The notes under the pieces were generated by a model that did no database searches, was not told the origin of the DNA, and was given only the letters and a program-made list of their open reading frames with translations. Source: Psittacicella melopsittaci (GTDB lineage Bacteria > Pseudomonadota > Gammaproteobacteria > Enterobacterales > Psittacicellaceae). Taken from it: a DNA stretch of 35,822 nt. Position numbers and translations under genes: made by a program. Positions 24,240-33,200 of this stretch are shown one piece after another; position 1 is the stretch's first letter, and the number at the start of each line of letters is the position of its first letter. Location of the stretch: contig NZ_NRJH01000059.1 in assembly GCF_003585925.1 (NCBI RefSeq), forward strand, positions 1 through 35,822, in the 5' to 3' direction.

Positions 24240-27200
24240 ATGAATAAGATTTTTAAACTAAAATTTAACCGTAAAACTCTGTCTTTGGATGCAGTGTCGG
24301 AAATTGCTACAAATAGTATGGCAGGTTCAGAGCACAGTAAAGCAGGCCAAGAACAAGAGCAAAAATTTACTTATAGTAAAGTAAGTAAATTACTAGGAAG
24401 CTTGTTGCTTCCGGTTACTTTAGCTGGAGTAGGGACAGCATACGCAAGTTCTTTATCGGAAGCTACGGTAATCAACGGTAAAGCGGCCGTAGTTACTAAT
24501 GGATTAGTAACTACCATTACTAATAGTAATGGCGCCATTATTGAATGGCAAAAATTTAACATAGGCACTAATGAGCTAGTTAGATTTATTCAAGAAAGCT
24601 CTAATTCTGCAGTACTTAACCGAGTGCTGGGCGGAAGCGTGTCGCAAATTCTTGGTACCCTAGAATCAAACGGTAAAGTATTTATCGTTAACCCAGCAGG
24701 GATTGTTTTTGGGGAAAACTCAGTTGTAAACGTACAGTCTTTAGTTGCCTCAACTCTTGATATTAGCAACGAAGATTTTATTAAAGGCAACTACGTATTT
24801 AACCAAGAAAAAGATCAGGCTATTGCAAGCGTTATCAACCAGGGTTTAATTAAAGTAAACGATGACGGTACTCTAGCTTTAGTGGGTGGTAAAGTAGTAA
24901 ACACTGGTGTCCTGGAAGCAAAAAATGGTACAGTTTACTTACTTGCAGGTCAGTCAATTACCATTCAAGATTTAGATAATCCATTAATTTCTTACAAAGT
25001 TACTGCAGACAATAAAGCAGTGAACCTTGGAGAAATTGTATCTAAACGTGCTTACCTATTAGCAAATAAAGTAGCAAATGGTTACACTTCAGCAGAACAA
25101 TTTGCTGATGTAATTTCAGCATCTGATTCAGCACGTAAAGCAACAATTAGCGCTAATGGTGAAGTTTTACTTTACGGTGCTTCTGAGTCAGATTTAGTAC
25201 AACAAACTAATTACAATGATGCTCAATTAGCAGCAAACATCTCTTGTCGCTCTGGTTTAGTGGTAGTTAATGGTACCGTGAACGCTTCTAATCTTACTGG
25301 CACTGCTGGTGAGGTTAAAGTACTTGGCGATGTTGTTGTTTTAGAAAATAATACCCTTATTAACGCCTCTGGACAACAGGGTGGAAAAGTGTATCTTGGG
25401 GGTGACTTAAAAGGTACAGGTGACTTAAAACTGGCGAATAAAACAACAGTTTTTAGTGGTGCTGTAGTTAATGTTTCTGGGACTTCAGGTGATGCAGGGC
25501 AAACTATTGCATGGGGTAACACCGGTAACTATGATGGTACTTTCTTAGCAACCTCAGTAAATGGTAACGGTGGTTTTGTTGAGACTTCAGGTAAGACTCT
25601 TAATCTAGGTGACAATGTTTCTGCCGATACTAGATCTGTATATGGTAATCTTGGTACTTGGTTACTCGACCCAACTTCGGTATTAGTTATTAACTCTACT
25701 CCGAACTGGTCAATGATTAATGCGAGAACTAGAGCAGGTTATTCTAACGCTGATATAGTACCTATGACGAGCAATGTTTATCGTGATTCTGACGGTAATG
25801 CCGCTCACCCATATAGTACCTATTCAATAGTTACGGATGCAATGATAAATAATTACCTATCAAAATCTTCGGTAACTATTATTGCTACTACCCAGCTTCA
25901 ATTCTACTACGCGAATGTTACTTCGACTAATACTAGCTCTAACCTTTATCTGCAAGCGAGAGTTAATATTCTTTGGTATTCGACGATTAATATTGCAGCA
26001 GACGTAAGCTTTAATAACACTGCCGTAGCTACTTCTTCGCTTGGGATGACTAACTCAAGTATTATTGCTCGTTCGGTTACATGGCAAAACCAAACCGGTG
26101 GCAAGCTTGAGATTTTTAACTCTTCGATAAATGTAACTAATAGTATTAACTTTAATACTTCTTCATTTATTACCTTAGAAAATAGTACATTTAATGCAGG
26201 GCAAAATATTTACCTCAGTGCTCAAGGAACTATTGGTAATTTAACTTCACTTAACTCGAGCTTAAGTGCTGGTGAAACCTTATCTTTACACGGTAAGGAC
26301 TTTGTTAACTTAACTTGCGCGACTGCAAATAGCAACAGATATTCTGGTAAAACCATTAGTATTACCAGTGATGCATGTATTTCTATAGACGGAGCAACCT
26401 TAAACTCTTCTGGTAATACAAGTATTGTTGCTAATAACACTAGCGGGGTAATTAGTATTACTAATACTAATAGTACCCGTGCTGGCAATCTTAGCGTTAG
26501 TGGTTCTCAGGTTAACCTAAATAATTACAGCGTAAATAATGTAAGTGGTATTGCTTGCATTACGGTAACAACTAACCGTAATACTACAGTTACCGATCTT
26601 AAATTTAACAATGTTACTAATGCTAATTTAGGTATTACAGGTGGTTCTTTAATCCTTGAAAATGCGAGCTTAAATGGTAATTCTACTTCTTGTGGTACTT
26701 TAGTCTTAAGAAATCTCGCTACAGGAACTGATGCCTCTAACTTTACTTTAAATAATTCAACAGTAAGTAACTTTAGTGTAGGTACAAATCGCACAGGTAC
26801 AGGCACCTATAACTTAAATCTCAACAACACTACTTTTAGTAATGCTGTAGATGTTAACTTCTCGGTAAACAGTGCAAGTAGTATAAATGCAACTAACTTT
26901 AACGTTACTGCTTCTGGTAACTACAGCGATGCTTTTGTAGAGAAAAACTACCAAGGGGTAAATGTTAGTGCAGCAAATATTACCCTAAATACAAGTAAGA
27001 GCAGTAAGCAAAACTTTAATAATGTTACATTTAAAGCAAGCAATAACTTTACTGCCTGTGCAACTTGTTCAACTCTAGCTACAGATGTTACCAACTTTAC
27101 CAATGTAAATATTAGTGCAGGTGATCAAGCTACTCTTAACTGGACTAATACGCCAATTAACCTGACTAATGTAAGCATTAAAGCATCTAATAATGCTACA

Positions 27201-30200
27201 GCTAATGTTACAGTACCTGCTGCTTCAACAGACAATGCTGAAAGTGCAACTGTAATCAATGGCTTTAACTTAACTTCAGATAATAAACACGCTTACTTTA
27301 CTCTCGAAGGTACAAGTGAAACAGGTCCAGCAACTAACTTAACTTTAAATCAAGTTAACCTTAAAGCAGGACAAGTAGCTCATATAGCTGCGACACGTTC
27401 TTCTTCTGGAGCTGATGTTACAATTATTCTCAACAATTCGAGTGTTACAGCTGGAGGCAATGCGAATATTTACAATAACCTCAATGGGGCACTTATTGTA
27501 AACGCAAGTAAAGTTAATGCAGAACGTATTGTTACTCGTACCCAAAATGGACAAAACATTACGCTAAATAGCTCGAATTTTGTTTCGACTTTAGCAGCAG
27601 GGCAAGATGGTGAAATACCAGCAGTGCTCTTTGCTACTGACGGTACATTAAATGTAGTTAACTCTAGTGTAGTAGCTAATGCCAATATTAAGTTAGGTGG
27701 AGATGGTGCATTCAAAGCTGTAAACGTAGTTAACGGCTCGAACATAGCTTCTACAGGTGCCAATGTTACCTTAACAACCGTTTGTGCAACTGAGGCAGGA
27801 ACTACTAGTATTAATTTAACCAACTCAACCTTATTTGCGGCAAATCATGTAACTCTTTATCAAAACACCGAAGAGTTAAATGTTTCAGGGTCGAACCTAA
27901 CAGCAACGCAAGGTAATGTAGTTGTTGAAGCTCATACAGGTAATATTGCTTTAAATGCGACAAATATTTCTGCTGGACAAGCATTAACTATAAGCTCTGG
28001 AGCTGCCACTGGTGGTTTACTAAATGTAAGTAATAGTAATATTGCTTCAGGTTCAGGTGATGTGAATCTGCAAATTGGTAATACTAGCACGATTAATTTC
28101 ACTGACTCTAATGTAGCTGCAGGAGCTAAACTAAATGTTTCTTCTGCTTACGTTAATGTAGATAAAGCGAATCTAACTGCCAAGACAGACCTAAACTTAG
28201 GTAATGCTTCTACGGTTAATACCAGCATAGTAGCAAGTAATCTTACAGCTACTTCAGGTAATGTAAGCGTTGGGGTACAAGACAATCTAAGTATAGCTAG
28301 TACTAACTTTACTTCTGGCTTAGACTTAAACTTAACTTCAGCTCAAGGTAATGTAACTATTTCTGGCAATAAGCTTAGCTTTACTGTAGGCCGTGATATT
28401 AATATTACCGCAAGCAATGTTGTGCTAGAAAATGCAACTCTTCATGCACAAGGTAATGCAACTATTAATAGTTCGCAAAATGCAACTCTAGAGAACTCTA
28501 GTTTCACGGCAACGCAAAACACGACAGTTAAAGCAAAAACTCTAGCTAATATTAGTAACACTACTTTATCTGGAGCAAGTGTAATTGCACGTGCTGCAAC
28601 AATTAATGTAACTAAAGGAGCTATCTCAGCGACTACAACAGAGATCTCTTTAGGTGATGCAGAGACAAGTAATGTAAATCTTAACTCAACGAGTTTAACT
28701 ACTACAGGTACGAATACAGATATTAATGTACGTGGTAATGCTAATGTTAATTTAACTAACACTAGCGTACATTCTTCGCGTGATCTAAACTTATCTTCGC
28801 CTCAAGGTAATGTGGCTGTAAGTAATGGTTCATTACAAGCTGATCGTTCAATTAACATTACTGCTCCTAACCTAAGTTTAGCTGACAATGCTACAGTAGC
28901 TGCTCCGAATCTAAGCTTCACTACAACCAACTTTAATGTAACTGACGGAGCTACTTTAACTGCAAAAAACAATGCGAGCATTAGTGCAACAGAAATTAAT
29001 GCGACTAACTTAAAAGTTACTGCAGACAATGCAAGCTTAAGTGCAACTAATGTTACTTTAGCAGGCGGTTCTGTAAGTGCTACAAGTGGTGTAAGTGTAA
29101 CGGCAAGTAACAATTTAAGCTCAAGCTCTTCTTTAGTTTCAGAAAATGGTGACACTAAAGTAGCTGGTAACAATGTAACTCTGACTGGTGGTGAGCTAAA
29201 AGGTGCAAATGTTAACGTTGTTGCGGAAAATAATACGAGCATTACTGGCGTAAACCTAACTTCAACTGCAACTCAAGATGGTCAAGTAGTTGTTAAAGGT
29301 AAGTCAACGAGCATTAACAACAGCAATATTACAGCTACGGGTAGCAATAGCTCAGTAGACGTAATTGCGACCTCAGGTAATGTAACTGTAGTTAACGCAA
29401 ATACTACGCAAGCTTCACACCTCAATGTTACAGGGGCAAGTGTAAGCTTAACTAATTCTACCTTAAAAGGTGATGATACAGGTAGAGCGGTAATCAACGC
29501 TACTAGCGGTGATGTTACTTTAAATGCAACCAATGTTACTAACTATGCTCCAACTACAATTAGTGCAGCAAAAGGTAACATCACTTTAGAAAACAACTCT
29601 AAAGTAGAATCTAACTCAGATCTAACTTTAAGTTCTGGTGATAAAGTTACAGTTGCAAACTCTACAGTTACTTCAACAGCTAAAACTGGTAATGTAAGTA
29701 TCTCAAGTCCAAATGCTACAACTTTAACTAATGCTACAGTTTCTGCAAATGGTAATGTAAGTGTAGATACAACAAATGGTAATACTACCGTAACTGGTAC
29801 TAAGATCAATGCTACAAATGTATCTGTAACTGCATCAAATAATGTAAGTGTTACTGGTTCTAACCTAACTGCAACAGCTAGCAAAGACGGTCAAGTTGTT
29901 GTTAAAGGTAAAGAAACTAGCCTAGATAACACCAACATTTCTGCAACTTCAGGTACAAATGCCTCAGTAAGCTTAATCGCGGAAAATGGTAATGTAAGTG
30001 TTGCTAACTCAAGTACAACAGGTGCATCTAACTTAAATGTTACTGGTACTAACGTAACTTTAACTAACTCAACCTTCAAAGGTGACGACAATGGCACTGC
30101 TGTAATTAACGCTACTAATGGTGATGCAACTCTAAACGGTACAAGTGTAACTAACTATGCACCAACAACTATTAGTGCAGCAAATGGTAGCATCACTTTA

Positions 30201-33200
30201 GAAAACAACTCTAAAGTTGAATCTAAATCAGATCTAACTTTAAGTTCAGGTGATAAAGTTACAGTTGCTAACTCAACAGTTGCTTCAACAGCGAAAACTG
30301 GTAATGTAAGTATCTCAAGTCCAAATGCAACAACTTTAACTAATGCTACAGTTTCTGCAAATGGTAATGTAAGTGTTGATACAACAAATGGAAACACCAC
30401 CGTAACAGGTACTAAGATCAATGCTACAAATGTATCTGTAACTGCTGCAAATAATGTAAGTGTTACAGGTTCTAACCTGACAGTAACAGCAGGCAAAGAC
30501 GGTCAAGTTGTTGTTAAAGGTAAAGAAACAAGCTTAGATAACACTAACATTTCTGCAACAGAAAATACAAATGCAAGTGTTAGTCTCATTGCAACAGAGG
30601 GTAATGTAAGCGTTGCTAACTCAAGTACAACTGGTGCATCTAACTTAAATGTAACTGGTTCTAACGTAACCTTAACTAACTCAACCTTCAAAGGTGATGA
30701 CAAGGGTACTGCTGTAATTAACGCTACTAGCGGTGACGTTACTTTAAATGCAACAAATGTTACGAATTACGCACCAACGACAATTAGTGCAACAAATGGT
30801 AACATCACTTTAGAAAACAACTCTAAAGTTGAATCTAAATCAGATCTAACTTTAAGTTCTGGTGATAAAGTTACTGTTGCAAACTCTACAGTTACTTCAA
30901 CAGCTAAAACTGGTAATGTAAGTATCTCAAGTCCAAATGCTACAACTTTAACTAATGCTACAGTTAAAGCAAATGGCAGTGTATCAGTTAACACAACAAA
31001 CGGTAACACCACGGTTACAGGTTCGAACTTAACTTCGAATAACAGTAATGTATCTGTATCTGGTGGAAACGTTTCTGTAACTGGTACTAAAGTTAATGCA
31101 ACAAATGTGTCTGTTACTGCAGACAATAATGTAAGTGTTGCAGGTTCTAACCTAACTGCAACAGCTAGCAAAGATGGTCAAGTTGTTGTTAAAGGTAAAG
31201 AAACTAGCCTAGATAACACTAACATTTCTGCAACTGCAGGCACAAATGCAACTGTTAGCCTCATTGCAACGGAAGGTAATGTAAGTGTTGCTAACTCAAG
31301 TACAACAGGTGCTTCTAACTTAAATGTAACAGGTACTAACGTAACTTTAACTAGCTCAACCTTCAAAGGTGATGACCAAGGTACTGCTGTAATCAACGCT
31401 ACTAGCGGTGATGCAACTCTAAATGGTACAAGTGTAACTAACTATGCACCAACTACAATTAGTGCTGCAAATGGTAACATCACTTTAGAAAACAACTCTA
31501 AAGTAGAATCTAACTCAGATCTAACTTTAAGTTCTGGTGATAAAGTTACAGTTGCAAACTCTACAGTTACTTCAACAGCTAAAACTGGTAATGTAAGTAT
31601 CTCAAGTCCAAATGCTACAACTTTAACTAATGCTACAGTTTCTGCAAATGGTAATGTAAGTGTAGATACAACAAATGGTAATACTAGCGTAACGGGTTCT
31701 AAGATCAATGCTACAAATGTATCTGTAACTGCATCAAATAATGTAAGTGTTACAGGTTCGAACCTGACAGTAACAGCTGGCAAAGATGGTCAAGTTGTTG
31801 TTAAAGGTAAAGAAACAAGCTTAGATAACACCAACATTTCTGCAACTTCAGGCACAAATGCCTCAGTAAGCTTAATCGCTGAAAATGGTAATGTAAGTGT
31901 TGCTAACTCAAGTACAACAGGTGCATCTAACTTAAATGTAACTGGTACTAACGTAACCTTAACGAATTCAACCTTCAAAGGTGATGACAAGGGTACTGAT
32001 GTAATTAACGCTACAGACGGTGACGCAACCTTAAACGGTACAAGTGTAACTAACTATGCACCAACTACAATTAGTGCTGCTAAAGGTAATATCACTTTAG
32101 AAAACAACTCTAAAGTTGAATCTAACTCAGATCTGACTTTAAGTTCTGGTGATAAAGTTACAGTTGCAAACTCAACAGTTGCTTCAACATCTGCAACTGG
32201 TAATGTAAGTATCTCAAGTCCAAATGCTACAACTTTAACTAATGCTACAGTTCAAGCAAATGGCAGTGTATCAGTTAACACAACAAACGGTAACACCACT
32301 GTTACAGATTCGAATTTAACTTCGAACAACAGCAATGTATCTGTATCTGGTGGAAATGTTTCTGTAACTGGTACTAAAGTTAATGCAAGCAATATTTCTG
32401 TTACTGCTGACAATGATGTAAGTGTTGCTGGTTCTAACCTAACTACAACTGCAGACAAAGATGGTCAAGTTGTTGTTAAAGGTAAAGAAACAAGCTTAGA
32501 TAACACCAACATTTCTGCTAAAGAAGGCACAAATGCAACTGTTAGCCTCATTGCAACAGAGGGCAATGTAAGCGTTGCTAACTCAAGTACAACTGGTGCA
32601 TCTAACTTAAATGTAACTGGTACTAATGTAACCTTAACTAACTCAACCTTCAAAGGTGATGACAAGGGTACTGCAGTAATTAATGCTACAGATGGTGATG
32701 CAACTCTAAACGGTACAAGTGTAACTAACTACGCACCAACTACAATTAGTGCTGCAAATGGTAACATTACTTTAGAGAACAACTCTAAAGTTGAATCTAA
32801 CTCAGATTTAACTTTAAGTTCAGGTGATAAAGTTACAGTTGCTAACTCTACAGTTGCTTCAACAGCGACAACAGGTAATGTAAGTATCTCAAGTCCAAAT
32901 GCAACGACTTTAACTAATGCTACAGTTTCTGCAAATGGCAGTGTATCAGTTAACACAACAAACGGTAACACCACAGTTACAGATTCGAACTTAACTTCGA
33001 ACAACAGCAATGTATCTGTGTCAGGTGATAATGTTTCTGTAACTGGTACTAAAGTAAATGCAAGCAATATTTCTGTTACTGCTGACAATGATTTAAGTGT
33101 TGCTGGTTCTAACCTAACTACAACTGCAGACAAAGATGGTCAAGTTGTTGTTAAAGGTAAAGAAACAAGCTTAGATAACACCAACATTTCTGCTAAAGAA

